Below, piece after piece: positions 39,003-50,446 of a DNA stretch of 56,094 nt (position 1 is its first letter; each line of letters begins with the position of its first letter). Below the pieces are notes generated by a model, which saw only the letters and a program-made list of their open reading frames with translations, was not told the DNA's origin and ran no database searches. The position numbers and the translations under genes were made by a program. The DNA comes from Pseudomonas sp. BN411 (GTDB lineage: Bacteria > Pseudomonadota > Gammaproteobacteria > Pseudomonadales > Pseudomonadaceae). The DNA lies in contig NZ_SSOM01000027.1 in NCBI RefSeq assembly GCF_029871235.1, positions 1 through 56,094 of the forward strand. Direction: 5' to 3'.

Positions 39003-40385
39003 ATGGAACTTTCAGTGTCCCACGCTCAATCCCGCTTCAGCCGCGCCAGCGCGGAGCTGCGCGCACTGCTCAAGCTGGCGATGCCCATCATGGTCGCCCA
39101 GCTCTCCAACACCGCCATGGGATTCGTCGACGCCGTGATGGCCGGCCGCGTGAGCCCGCGCGACCTGGCCGCCGTAGCGCTCGGCAACTCCATCTGGATT
39201 CCGGTATTCCTGCTGATGACCGGCACCCTGCTGGCCACCACCGCCAAGGTGGCCGAGCGCTTCGGCGGCAACCGTCAGGAAGAGATCGGCCCGCTGGTTC
39301 GCCAGGCCCTGTGGCTCGCCCTGGTCGTGGGCCTGGCCGGCGCGCTGGTACTGCTCAATGCACGACCGGTTTTGCAGCTGATGGGCGTCGACCCGGAACT
39401 CATCGATCCGGCCATGGGCTACCTGCAGGGCATCGCCTTCGGCTTCCCCGCCGTGGCTCTCTACTATGTGCTTCGCTGCTTCAGTGATGGCCTGGGCCGC
39501 ACCCGGCCGAGCATGGTGCTGGGCATCTGCGGCCTGCTGCTGAACATTCCGCTGAACTACATCCTGATCTACGGCCACCTGGGCATGCCCGCCATGGGCG
39601 GCGTCGGCTGCGGCTGGGCCAGTGGCACTGTGATGTGGTTCATGCTGCTGGGCATGCTGAGTTGGGTGTCCCGTGCTCCGGCCTACAAGCAGAGCCGGTT
39701 GTTCGAACGCTTCGACAAGCCGCAACTGCCGGTGATCAAGCGTTTGCTCTCGGTGGGCGGCCCCATTGGCATCGCGGTGTTTGCCGAGTCGAGCATCTTC
39801 GCGGTGATCGCCCTGCTGATCGGCGGCCTCGGTGCCACGGTGGTCGCTGGTCACCAGATCGCCCTGAACTTCAGTGCGCTGGTGTTCATGATCCCCTACG
39901 CCCTGGCGATGGCCGTCACCGTGCGCGTTGGTCAGGCCCTCGGACGTAGCGAGCCCCGCGCGGCGCGCTTCGCGGCCGGCGTCGGCATTGGCGTGGCACT
40001 GGCCTATGCCTGCCTGTCCGCCAGCCTGATGCTGCTGTGCCGTGAGCTGATCGCGAAGATGTATTCGCCAGATCCTGCGGTGATTGCCGTGGCAGCCATG
40101 CTGATCGTCTATTCGGCGCTGTTCCAGTTCTCCGACGCCATCCAGGTCGCCGCCGCCGGCGCCCTGCGTGGCTACCAGGACACCCGCGCGACCATGATCA
40201 TCACGCTATTCGCCTACTGGGGCATCGGCCTGCCGGTGGGCTACGCCCTGGGCCTCTCCAACTGGCTGGGCGAACCGAGCGGACCCAAGGGGCTCTGGCA
40301 GGGCCTGGTGGTGGGTCTGACCTGCGCCGCGGTGCTGCTCAGCGTGCGCCTGACGCGCAGCGCACGGGCGAGGATCAGGATGTAA
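39003..40385 (+). CDS. norM: MATE-family multidrug efflux pump
   Basis: This 460-aa inner-membrane protein has twelve predicted helices in two related halves. The N-terminal LAMPIMVAQLSNTAMGFVDA and the GMPAMGGVGCGWASG loop are typical of NorM/PmpM-type MATE pumps, which export cationic drugs with Na+ or H+. A GGAGG lies 13 nt before the ATG, somewhat far. The two inverted repeats upstream suggest regulation by a repressor not encoded in the window. The cation is not readable from the sequence. Confidence 0.92.
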   Translation: MELSVSHAQSRFSRASAELRALLKLAMPIMVAQLSNTAMGFVDAVMAGRVSPRDLAAVALGNSIWIPVFLLMTGTLLATTAKVAERFGGNRQEEIGPLVRQALWLALVVGLAGALVLLNARPVLQLMGVDPELIDPAMGYLQGIAFGFPAVALYYVLRCFSDGLGRTRPSMVLGICGLLLNIPLNYILIYGHLGMPAMGGVGCGWASGTVMWFMLLGMLSWVSRAPAYKQSRLFERFDKPQLPVIKRLLSVGGPIGIAVFAESSIFAVIALLIGGLGATVVAGHQIALNFSALVFMIPYALAMAVTVRVGQALGRSEPRAARFAAGVGIGVALAYACLSASLMLLCRELIAKMYSPDPAVIAVAAMLIVYSALFQFSDAIQVAAAGALRGYQDTRATMIITLFAYWGIGLPVGYALGLSNWLGEPSGPKGLWQGLVVGLTCAAVLLSVRLTRSARARIRM

Positions 40386-40388
40386 CGG

Positions 40389-40415
40389 AAAAGGGCCGCT
40401 GGATGCGGCCCTTTT
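40389..40415. terminator. Bidirectional terminator after norM
   Basis: AAAAGGGCCGC pairs with GCGGCCCTTTT around 5 nt, between convergent genes. Confidence 0.9.
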
Positions 40416-40434
40416 TATTGGCGAAGTCTGCGCT

Positions 40435-40890
40435 TCATTCGTCTGCGTGGGCGGGCACTGCCGCCAGGGATTCCCAATAGGCAGAAGAAAGGAACTCACG
40501 GCCGGCCAACAGGTGCTCCAGGTAGCTACGGGTGGGCCACAGGCCCTCCTCGCGCATAGCCGGATTGGCGACATAGACCCAGGCCGGCTGAACGCCCTGC
40601 GCGGTCATCACCGGCATGCGCTCCCGGCTATAGAAGATAGGCGTGCCCTCGAAGGGGTCCATCTTCCTGATCTCGTCTTCATGGGCCAGGCGATACAGCA
40701 CGCCTTCCACCACACCGTCCCGCTGGTAGCGGATGTTGGCGTATGAGCGGCCGGGACGGTCGTGAGCACGCTTGTCGAAGCACAGGGCGTAACCCTCCAG
40801 GCGCCCGGCGAGGGCTTCGCTGAAAGCCAGGCCACGATGGCGCATCCGCGCCGGATTCATGTTCGAACCGTAGGCGAAGTAGAAGGGCAT
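40435..40890 (-). CDS. Gamma-glutamylcyclotransferase-like protein
   Basis: This 151-aa protein starts [20 protein letters not shown], the substrate-binding signature of the GGCT/AIG2 fold, and has the candidate catalytic Glu in KMDPFEGTPIFYSRERM. Members act on gamma-glutamyl compounds, but other substrates are possible. Its start overlaps the tusA stop by one base, so it is coupled to sulfur-transfer functions. Confidence 0.87.
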   Translation of the reverse strand: MPFYFAYGSNMNPARMRHRGLAFSEALAGRLEGYALCFDKRAHDRPGRSYANIRYQRDGVVEGVLYRLAHEDEIRKMDPFEGTPIFYSRERMPVMTAQGVQPAWVYVANPAMREEGLWPTRSYLEHLLAGREFLSSAYWESLAAVPAHADE

Positions 40891-41129
40891 CAGTCGGACT
40901 TCTTGCGAATCCAGTAGAAGTAGGTACCGGCCTCTTCCGACTGGTCCAGCAGTTCATGGCCGAGGAAGACGCAGAACTTGGGGATGTCGCGGCGCGTGGA
41001 GGGGTCGGTGGCGATCACCTTGAGCAGGCCGCCGGCCGGCAGGTCGCGCACCTTGTTGTGGAGCATCATCACCGGTTCGGGGCAATTCAGGCCGGTGGCG
41101 TCGAGGATGGCATCAGGCTGTTGGGACAT
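40890..41129 (-). CDS. tusA: Sulfurtransferase TusA
   Basis: This 79-aa protein carries the active Cys16 in [18 protein letters not shown]. TusA relays sulfur from IscS for 2-thiouridine in tRNA and for molybdenum cofactor synthesis. The length and motif are standard. The start at 41129 is the first Met that gives the normal N-terminus ([13 protein letters not shown]). Confidence 0.95.
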   Translation of the reverse strand: MSQQPDAILDATGLNCPEPVMMLHNKVRDLPAGGLLKVIATDPSTRRDIPKFCVFLGHELLDQSEEAGTYFYWIRKKSD

Positions 41130-41296
41130 GGGGCACTCCGAAAACTGCCGGCTATTGTGGCGCAAAGCCGGGTAGACGCACAGTCTTGTCGCCCTTGCTG
41201 CGACGTCTGGCCACAATGCCGCACAACCTTGGATGGGCTCTTTCCCGCCGTCCGCTCGGGCAAGCTGAGGCGGTCATTCCTGCCAGCGGTCCTCCG

Positions 41297-42841
41297 ATGC
41301 GCCTCGTCAGCCTGTTACTCGCCCTCCTCTTGCTCAACGGCTGTGCCGCCCGCGAACAGCTGCCCGACTTCAGCACCCTCGCCGATCGCGAGCTGCCTGC
41401 TACCCATTTCGAAACCGTCATTACCGCTCGTGACGGCACGCGGCTTTCCGCCACCGTCTTCCAACCCGCCCTCAAACAAGGGGAGCAGGCTCCTGTCGTG
41501 GTCCACACCCACGGCTGGGGAGGTTGGCGGGTGACCGGCCCGAACGGCTTCTACGGCCAGCAGATGATGTCCGGGCGTGCCGCGCTCAAGGCCTGGCGTG
41601 CCGGTTTCTGGGTAATCAGCTACGACCAGCGGGGCTGGGGTGGCAGCGACGGCGATATCGAAATGATGGACCCGCGCTACGAAGTGCAGGACGCCCTGGC
41701 GGTGATCGATTGGGCCGGCGACCACCTGCCCCGTCTGACCATGGACGGCCCTGGCGATCCGCGCGTCGGCATGCTCGGCGAGAGCTACGGCGGCGCCGTG
41801 CAGTTGCTGGCCTCGGCCGAAGACCCGCGCATTGATGCCATCGTGCCCATTGCCACCTGGTATGACCTGTCCGAGGCCCTGGCACCGGGCGGGCGCATGA
41901 AAGTGGGCTGGACCGGCGTGTTGCTGGGCTTGGGGCTCGCCACCGGCTATGACCTGGGCAAGTTCACCCAGGCGCCCTACCTGAAGAGCGCGGGCGGCGA
42001 GATGACGCCGGAAGTACAGACCGAACTCAAGGCCCACAGCCTCGCCAGCTACTGCCAGCGCGGGCAGCGGCCACATGCCGACGCCCTGCTGATCCAGGGC
42101 CTGCGCGACACCCTGTTCCCCCTCGACCAGGGCCTGGCCATCCGCGATTGCCTCGATCAGGGCGATGCCGACGTCCGCCTGCTGGGCATGCAGGGTGGGC
42201 ACATCCTGCCGCCGCCGCTGCAGCGTTGGAGCGGCCTGCCGCCCTTCAACAACGAGCCGGTGCTGCATTGCGGCGACCGTGCCATCAACCTCTACCAGGC
42301 GGTGGTCGCCTGGTATGAAGACAAGCTTCGCGGCCGGCCCGGCGCCGCCGACAGCGTGCCGGACCTCTGCCTCAGCCTCGATCTGGACCACGGCCTGGCA
42401 CTGCAGCAGCCGCCACAGGACGATGCACCCCAGCCCCTGCCGGAAACCCGCGTCCGCCCGCTCACCAGCGGCTGGCTCAGCCCGTCCAGCTTCATCCCCC
42501 TGCGCAAAGTCGAAGCGGCCAGCGGCCTGGTCGGCAGTACGCGCCTTGAGTTGGACCGTGATCAGGATGCGCCACTGCTGTTCGCGTCGCTGGCGGTACG
42601 CCGCGCCAATGGTGGCATCGAGGTGCTCAGCGAGCAGAGCACGCCGCTGAACGCTCGCCAGGTGGACCTGGCCACCGCCAGCGCCCTGCTCCAGCCCGGC
42701 GATGAACTGGGCCTGCAGGTCAGCGGGTTCAGTGGCCAGTACCTGTTCAACAGCTCCTGGAGTCCACGCTCGACGACACTCAAGGGCCAGATCAGCCTGC
42801 CGTCGTTGCTGTCACTGGAGCCACCGCTCGCCAGCCAGTGA
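41297..42841 (+). CDS. Lipoprotein alpha/beta-hydrolase (X-Pro peptidase/CocE-like)
   Basis: This 514-aa protein has a lipobox (LLALLLLNGC, Cys about 14). Its alpha/beta-hydrolase domain shows VVVHTHGWGGW, YDQRGWGGSDGDIEMMDPRY and the nucleophile in LGESYGGAVQLL. The C-terminal 130 residues look like the jelly-roll domain of CocE/X-Pro dipeptidyl peptidases (RVRPLTSGWLSPSSF, LFNSSW). It is probably anchored in the outer membrane. The substrate is unknown. The start at 41297 is chosen for the signal peptide; the longer reading adds 37 residues overlapping the tusA start region. Confidence 0.85.
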   Translation: MRLVSLLLALLLLNGCAAREQLPDFSTLADRELPATHFETVITARDGTRLSATVFQPALKQGEQAPVVVHTHGWGGWRVTGPNGFYGQQMMSGRAALKAWRAGFWVISYDQRGWGGSDGDIEMMDPRYEVQDALAVIDWAGDHLPRLTMDGPGDPRVGMLGESYGGAVQLLASAEDPRIDAIVPIATWYDLSEALAPGGRMKVGWTGVLLGLGLATGYDLGKFTQAPYLKSAGGEMTPEVQTELKAHSLASYCQRGQRPHADALLIQGLRDTLFPLDQGLAIRDCLDQGDADVRLLGMQGGHILPPPLQRWSGLPPFNNEPVLHCGDRAINLYQAVVAWYEDKLRGRPGAADSVPDLCLSLDLDHGLALQQPPQDDAPQPLPETRVRPLTSGWLSPSSFIPLRKVEAASGLVGSTRLELDRDQDAPLLFASLAVRRANGGIEVLSEQSTPLNARQVDLATASALLQPGDELGLQVSGFSGQYLFNSSWSPRSTTLKGQISLPSLLSLEPPLASQ

Positions 42842-42879
42842 AATGCGGCGCAGCATGGGGCTTTCCCGGAGGGCACACC

Positions 42880-43047
42880 ATGCCGGATTCCCCTGTGCAG
42901 CGCTGGTGCGTCAAGCGGCTGGATGACAACGGAAACGTGTTCGTCCTGCGGGATCGGCTGACCCGCGATGAAGCCGAACGCCTGATGGCGGAGTACCAGG
43001 CGCGGGGGCACAAACAGAGCTATTGGGTGGAGAGGATGTCGCTGTAG
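42880..43047 (+). CDS. Small hypothetical protein (55 aa) whose stop lies in a REP arm
   Basis: ATG 42880 has GGAGG eight bases upstream and opens MPDSPVQRWCVKRLDDNGNV, ending WVERMSL. The middle, RDRLTRDEAERLMAEYQARG, is a probable helix, so the protein looks like a small alpha/beta domain. No function is known to me. The stop TAG (43045-43047) is part of the REP sequence TGTAGGGGCG. An earlier ATG at 42838 would overlap the hydrolase stop and lacks a ribosome binding site. Confidence 0.75.
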   Translation: MPDSPVQRWCVKRLDDNGNVFVLRDRLTRDEAERLMAEYQARGHKQSYWVERMSL

Positions 43048-43140
43048 GGGCGAATTCATTCGCCAAGGGCAGCGCAGCTGCCCTGTCAGGTCTTGAAGGG
43101 CAGACCTACGGCCTGCTTGGCGAATGAATTCGCCCCTACA
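43043..43140. repeat. Paired inverted REP element (REPIN-like)
   Basis: TGTAGGGGCGAATTCATTCG (from 43043, arm to 43067) and CTTGGCGAATGAATTCGCCC (from 43116, arm to 43140) are perfect inverted arms around 48 nt, the shape of a REPIN. The right arm is identical to the single arm at 3209-3233. The left arm supplies the stop codon of the 55-aa gene. Confidence 0.9.
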
Positions 43141-43165
43141 AGAAAACGATCTGCAGCTCCCGCGA

Positions 43166-44215
43166 TTACAACCTGCGCAGGTGGCAGGTCACTTCCTCAC
43201 GGTCGTGATAGAGCTGCTTGCAGGCGATGGAAACCTTCAGTCCCCTGGCCTTCAGCCCTGCATCGATACGCGCCAGCAGCTTCTGCACCTCGGCATGGCG
43301 CTGCTTCATCGGCAGCTTGAGGTTGACCACCGCTTCCTGACACCAGCCCTCGCCCAGCCAGGTTTCGATCATCGCGGCAGTACGCGCAGGCTTCTCGACG
43401 ATGTCGCAGACCATCCAGTTCACCGGCCGGCGCGGCTTGAAGGTGAAGCCATCGGCACGCTGGTGCTCGACGAAGCCGGAGTACATCAGGCTCTCGGCCA
43501 TCGGGCCGTTGTCGACGGCGGTGACCTTGATTTCACGCTGCACCAGCTGCCAGGTCCAGCCGCCCGGCGCGGCGCCCAGGTCCACGGCGGTCATGCCCGG
43601 CGCCAGGCGCTTGTCCCAGTCGGCCCGCGGAATGAAGTGGTGCCAGGCCTCCTCCAGCTTGAGGGTGGAACGGCTTGGTGCCTCGCGGGGAAACTTCAGG
43701 CGCGGGATGCCCATGGGCCAGAGCGCCGAGTTGTTCGACTCGGCCAGGCCGACGAACGCCTCGCGGCCACTGCGGAAGGTCAGCAGCAAGCGCGGCAGCT
43801 TGGGGTCGTCCTTGAGCTTGCCGGCCTTGATCAGGGCGGCGCGCAGGGGCTTTTCGAACTTGCGGCAGAAGGTGGAGAGTTCCTTGCCTTCGTTGGTGTC
43901 CAGCACCTCCAGCCAGAGGCTGCCGCACACCGGATAGTCGGCCAGCGCCTCCAGCAGCACGCCAATGCGGTCGGTTTCCGGCAACTCCACGTACTCGCCA
44001 CGAGCCCACTGGCGCGGGAAGATCAACTGGTTGAAACGCAGCTTGCGCATCATCCGCTCGGCGCCGCCGGGCTCGCTGCAAATGAACTCGGCACAGGCAC
44101 TGTTCGGCTTGGCCTTGGCATAGCCGGCCACATCGAGGTGGGCAGCAAGGTCGGAAATCTCGGCACAGACCTCCCCCTCGAAACCGGGGCGGCAGTGCAA
44201 CAGCATGGTGTTCAT
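43166..44215 (-). CDS. rlmM: 23S rRNA 2'-O-ribose methyltransferase RlmM
   Basis: This 349-aa enzyme has an N-terminal THUMP-like region (MLLHCRPGFEGEVCAEISDL) and a Rossmann methyltransferase domain with the SAM motif AVDLGAAPGGWTWQLV (about residues 209-224). The acidic and basic residues in VTAVDNGPMAESL and MVCDIVEKPARTAAMI follow. It methylates C2498 (E. coli numbering). It stands alone on the minus strand. Confidence 0.94.
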   Translation of the reverse strand: MNTMLLHCRPGFEGEVCAEISDLAAHLDVAGYAKAKPNSACAEFICSEPGGAERMMRKLRFNQLIFPRQWARGEYVELPETDRIGVLLEALADYPVCGSLWLEVLDTNEGKELSTFCRKFEKPLRAALIKAGKLKDDPKLPRLLLTFRSGREAFVGLAESNNSALWPMGIPRLKFPREAPSRSTLKLEEAWHHFIPRADWDKRLAPGMTAVDLGAAPGGWTWQLVQREIKVTAVDNGPMAESLMYSGFVEHQRADGFTFKPRRPVNWMVCDIVEKPARTAAMIETWLGEGWCQEAVVNLKLPMKQRHAEVQKLLARIDAGLKARGLKVSIACKQLYHDREEVTCHLRRL

Positions 44216-44430
44216 CGGATGGGCTCCTCCTGGGCGCGCACTATAGTTGCGCGACGCCCGTTTTCACACAGCTTGGAAGGGAATTTCCTACAGCCGGACA
44301 CCATGAAAAGGGGAACCCGGCGCCACCCTGCCGGTCGGTTGAAATGGCGAGACCTTCCATCCAGAGCTAGCTTTTCAGTTTCCGTACGAGCAGCCGGCCC
44401 ATGCCGTGTGGGCCTCAAGGAGAAATCCCG

Positions 44431-47121
<2,691 letters not shown>

Positions 47122-47360
47122 AGCACACCCGGCGCGCGCCGTGCCTGCAATGCCCCGGGGTGTATCGATACTCGGGGCGCTGCAGTCCCTCGCCGATGCC
47201 CGTCACGCCACCGGCCCGGCCCGGCCGGTAATCGAACCACTCCACTGCGGGCCATCGAACGGACAAGGCTGAAATCCGAGTACACTGGCGCCCCCAAAAA
47301 AAGGCTCAACCTTGGCGCCTGGATGCCGATAGATGCTGTAAGCCTTGCGGATGGATACCA

Positions 47361-48926
47361 ATGAGAAACAACCAACCTGTCACCCAGCGGGAGCGTAGCT
47401 TCCCCGCCGAGCAACGCCTGATCTCTACCACGGACAGCAAAGGCGTCATCACCTACGCCAACGAAGCCTTCATCGACATCAGCGGCTACAGCCGCGACGA
47501 GCTGGTTCGTTCGCCCCACAATCTGGTCCGCCACCCTGACGTACCACCCGCCGTGTTCGCCCACATGTGGTCGACCCTGAAGAAGGGCCGTCCGTGGATG
47601 GGTGTGGTGAAAAACCGCAGCAAGAACGGCGACCATTACTGGGTGAATGCCTACGTCACGCCCATCTTCGAAGGCAGCCAGGTCACCGGCTACGAGTCGG
47701 TGCGCGTCAAGCCGACCGCCGAGCAGATCCGCCGCGCCGAAGCCCTCTACCAGCGCATCAATACCGGCAAGGCTGCCATCCCCAGCCGCGACAAGTGGCT
47801 GCCGGTGGTGCAGGACTGGCTGCCGTTCATTCTCATCAGCCAGATCGGTTTCCTCATCGGTGCCTGGCTGAACTCCCACTGGGGCTTCCTCCTTGCCGCC
47901 GTGCTTTCCGTGCCGCTCGGACTGACCGGCCTGGCCTGGCAGAACCGCGGCATCAAGCGCCTGCTGCGACTGGCCGAGCAGACCACCTCCGATCCGCTTA
48001 TCGCGCAGATGTACACCGACAGCCGTGGTGTGCAGGCACGCCTGGAAATGGCCATGCTCAGCCAGGAAGCGCGGCTGAAGACCTGCCTGACCCGTCTGCA
48101 GGACACCGCTGAGCACCTGACCCAGCAGGCCCGTCAGGCCGATGTACTGGCGCATAACAGCTCCGACGGCCTGGAGCGCCAACGCGTGGAAACCGAACAA
48201 GTGGCTGCCGCGGTGAACCAGATGGCCGCCACGACCCAGGAAGTGGCCAACAACGTGCAGCGCACTGCCGATGCCACCCAGGAAGCCAACCGCCTGACCA
48301 GCCAGGGCCGCAACATCGCCGCCGAAACCCGCGAAGCCATCCAGCGCCTTTCCCAGTCCGTGGGTGAGACCGGCGAAACCGTCACGCGCCTGGCCCAGGA
48401 CAGCAACGAGATCGGCGGCGTGGTGGATGTCATCAAAGGCATCGCCGACCAGACCAACCTGCTGGCGCTCAACGCCGCGATCGAGGCTGCTCGGGCAGGC
48501 GAAATGGGCCGTGGCTTTGCCGTGGTCGCCGACGAAGTGCGCCAGCTCGCCCAGCGCACGGCCGAATCCACCGGGCAGATCCATCAGTTGATCGCCCAAC
48601 TGCAGAAGACCGCCGAGGAAGCCGTGCACACCATGGAGCATGGTCGTCGCCAGGCGGACGAAGGCGTCGAGCGCGTGCTCCAGGCCGACCAGGCGCTGGT
48701 GGGCATCAGCGAGGCGGTGGCCAACATCGCCGACATGGCTGACCAGATCGCCGCCGCAACCGAAGAACAGAGCGCGGTGGCCGAGCAGATCAACCAGAGC
48801 ATCAGCAGCATCGCCCACCTGGCAGACCAGACGTCTGGCGAAGCCCAGCGCACGGCACTGCTTAGCGAAGAACTGACCCACACCGCTCAGGGGCAATATT
48901 CCCTGGTGGACCGGTTCAACCGCTGA
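47361..48926 (+). CDS. aer: Aerotaxis receptor (PAS-domain methyl-accepting protein)
   Basis: This 521-aa chemoreceptor has an N-terminal PAS domain (residues 15-115; [28 protein letters not shown]) that in this family binds FAD. A membrane-inserting hydrophobic stretch (about 155-195, [18 protein letters not shown]) has no periplasmic domain. The MCP signalling hairpin tip is [20 protein letters not shown]. This is the Aer architecture, which senses redox state for energy taxis. It lies 239 nt after acnA and I see no ANR box before it. Confidence 0.93.
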   Translation: MRNNQPVTQRERSFPAEQRLISTTDSKGVITYANEAFIDISGYSRDELVRSPHNLVRHPDVPPAVFAHMWSTLKKGRPWMGVVKNRSKNGDHYWVNAYVTPIFEGSQVTGYESVRVKPTAEQIRRAEALYQRINTGKAAIPSRDKWLPVVQDWLPFILISQIGFLIGAWLNSHWGFLLAAVLSVPLGLTGLAWQNRGIKRLLRLAEQTTSDPLIAQMYTDSRGVQARLEMAMLSQEARLKTCLTRLQDTAEHLTQQARQADVLAHNSSDGLERQRVETEQVAAAVNQMAATTQEVANNVQRTADATQEANRLTSQGRNIAAETREAIQRLSQSVGETGETVTRLAQDSNEIGGVVDVIKGIADQTNLLALNAAIEAARAGEMGRGFAVVADEVRQLAQRTAESTGQIHQLIAQLQKTAEEAVHTMEHGRRQADEGVERVLQADQALVGISEAVANIADMADQIAAATEEQSAVAEQINQSISSIAHLADQTSGEAQRTALLSEELTHTAQGQYSLVDRFNR

Positions 48927-48937
48927 CTCCACCCATG

Positions 48938-48965
48938 AAAAAGGGCGCCGAGAGGCGCCCTTTTT
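48938..48965. terminator. Bidirectional terminator after aer
   Basis: AAAAAGGGCGCC pairs with GGCGCCCTTTTT around GAGA, between convergent aer and the permease. Confidence 0.92.
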
Positions 48966-49005
48966 CTTTCTGCGTGTGGACCGCTCCGGGGGCCCACAAC
49001 GACCA

Positions 49006-50412
49006 TTACGCCTCCTGCCCTTCCCGGACCACTTCCGAGCCCTGGCGGAAATACAGCTGGTAGGCCAGCGCCAGCAATGCAAGGAAAGGCACGCCGAACA
49101 CCAGGGTCATGCGGAAGGCCGGTACGAAGGCGGTGGTCACCAGAATCGCCAGCATCAACCCCAGACCCAACAGGGTCGCCCAGGGGAAGCCCCACATGCG
49201 GAAGGACAGTCGCGCACTGCCGCGGCGTTCGTGGTAGCGGCGGAAACGATAGTGGGTGAAGAAGATCATCATCCAGGCGAAGAGCGCGCCGAAGATGGAA
49301 ATGGCCATCATCAGCATGAAGGACTCTTCGGGGAACGCCAGGTTGACCAGGGTCGCCAGGGCGATACCGGTACAGGACATCGCCAGGGCGTTCAGCGGCA
49401 CGCCAGCACTGCTCAGCCGGCCCATGGCCTTTGGCGCGTGCCCCGCGCGGGAGAGGCTGAACATCATCCGCGTCGTGGTGTAGAGTTGGCTGTTCATCGC
49501 CGAGAGCGCAGCCACCAGGATCACGAAGTTGATCAGGCCCGTGGCACCGGGGATGCCCACCTGCTCCATCACGATGACGAAGGGACTCTGGGCGCCCTTC
49601 CCCGACTGGTCCCAGGGCACCATGGCGAGGATCAGCGCCAGGGTGAAGATGTAGAAAACCACCAGCCTCACCATGGTCACGCGGAAGGCATTCTTCACCG
49701 CCACCTCCGGTTGCTCCGCCTCGCCGGCCGCCACCGCGATCATCTCGATGCTCAGGTAGCTGAAGATGGCGATGATGACGGCAACCCAGACACCCGACAG
49801 ACCATGGGGCAGGAAGCCGCCATGTTCGACGTAATGGTGAAATCCGTACTCCGGGTGCTGGCCACCGAACACCAGCCAGGCGCCCAGCAGGATGAAGGCG
49901 AGGATGGCGCTGATCTTGATCGCCGAGAACCAGTACTCGAAATGGCCGAACGCCTTCACGCTGATGGCGTTGGTCAGGATCAGCACCGAGGAGAACAGCA
50001 GGATCCACACCCAGCCCGCCACCTCGGGGAACCAGTACTTCATATACAGGGCGATGGCGGTGACTTCGGTGCCTACCGCCAGGACGATGGCCGCCCAGTA
50101 GGCATAGCGCACCAGGAAGCCGGCCATCGGGCCAACGTAGTACTCGGCGTAGGCGCCGAAAGAGCCGGAGGTGGGATGGGCCACGGTCATTTCCGCCAGG
50201 CAGCCCATCAGCAACAACGCGATGAGCGCACCGATGGAATAGCTGATGAGCACGCCCGGCCCGGCGAAGCCGATGGCGAAGCTGCTGCCCATGAAGAGCC
50301 CGGTGCCGATGGCGCCACCGATGGCGATCATGCTCATCTGCGCCGAAGTGAGCTGGCGCTTGAGCCCCTGCTCACGAGCCGCGATCGCGGCGAATCCAGT
50401 CTTGTTGGTCAT
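49006..50412 (-). CDS. Amino-acid permease of the APC family (kyn-linked)
   Basis: This 468-aa protein has twelve predicted membrane helices and the APC/AAT signature near the N-terminus (MSMIAIGGAIGTGLFMGSSF, FAGPGVLISYSIGALIALLL). It probably imports an aromatic amino acid or kynurenine, judged from its place at the end of the kynB-kynU-porin run on the same strand. From memory P. aeruginosa has a permease (PA2079) directly next to kynU. The exact substrate cannot be read from the sequence. Confidence 0.87.
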   Translation of the reverse strand: MTNKTGFAAIAAREQGLKRQLTSAQMSMIAIGGAIGTGLFMGSSFAIGFAGPGVLISYSIGALIALLLMGCLAEMTVAHPTSGSFGAYAEYYVGPMAGFLVRYAYWAAIVLAVGTEVTAIALYMKYWFPEVAGWVWILLFSSVLILTNAISVKAFGHFEYWFSAIKISAILAFILLGAWLVFGGQHPEYGFHHYVEHGGFLPHGLSGVWVAVIIAIFSYLSIEMIAVAAGEAEQPEVAVKNAFRVTMVRLVVFYIFTLALILAMVPWDQSGKGAQSPFVIVMEQVGIPGATGLINFVILVAALSAMNSQLYTTTRMMFSLSRAGHAPKAMGRLSSAGVPLNALAMSCTGIALATLVNLAFPEESFMLMMAISIFGALFAWMMIFFTHYRFRRYHERRGSARLSFRMWGFPWATLLGLGLMLAILVTTAFVPAFRMTLVFGVPFLALLALAYQLYFRQGSEVVREGQEA

Positions 50413-50446
50413 GTGTGCCTCGTATGTCTTGTCGTTGTGGCAGGCG

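Noticed and set aside
47152-47178. Terminator after acnA
   Set aside because: A GCCCCG/CGGGGC stem with an internal GTATCGATAC palindrome is present, but there is no T run, so it was not called a terminator.
47122-47360. ANR box before aer
   Set aside because: I looked for TTGAT-N4-ATCAA because aer is oxygen-regulated in relatives, but no such site is present in the gap.
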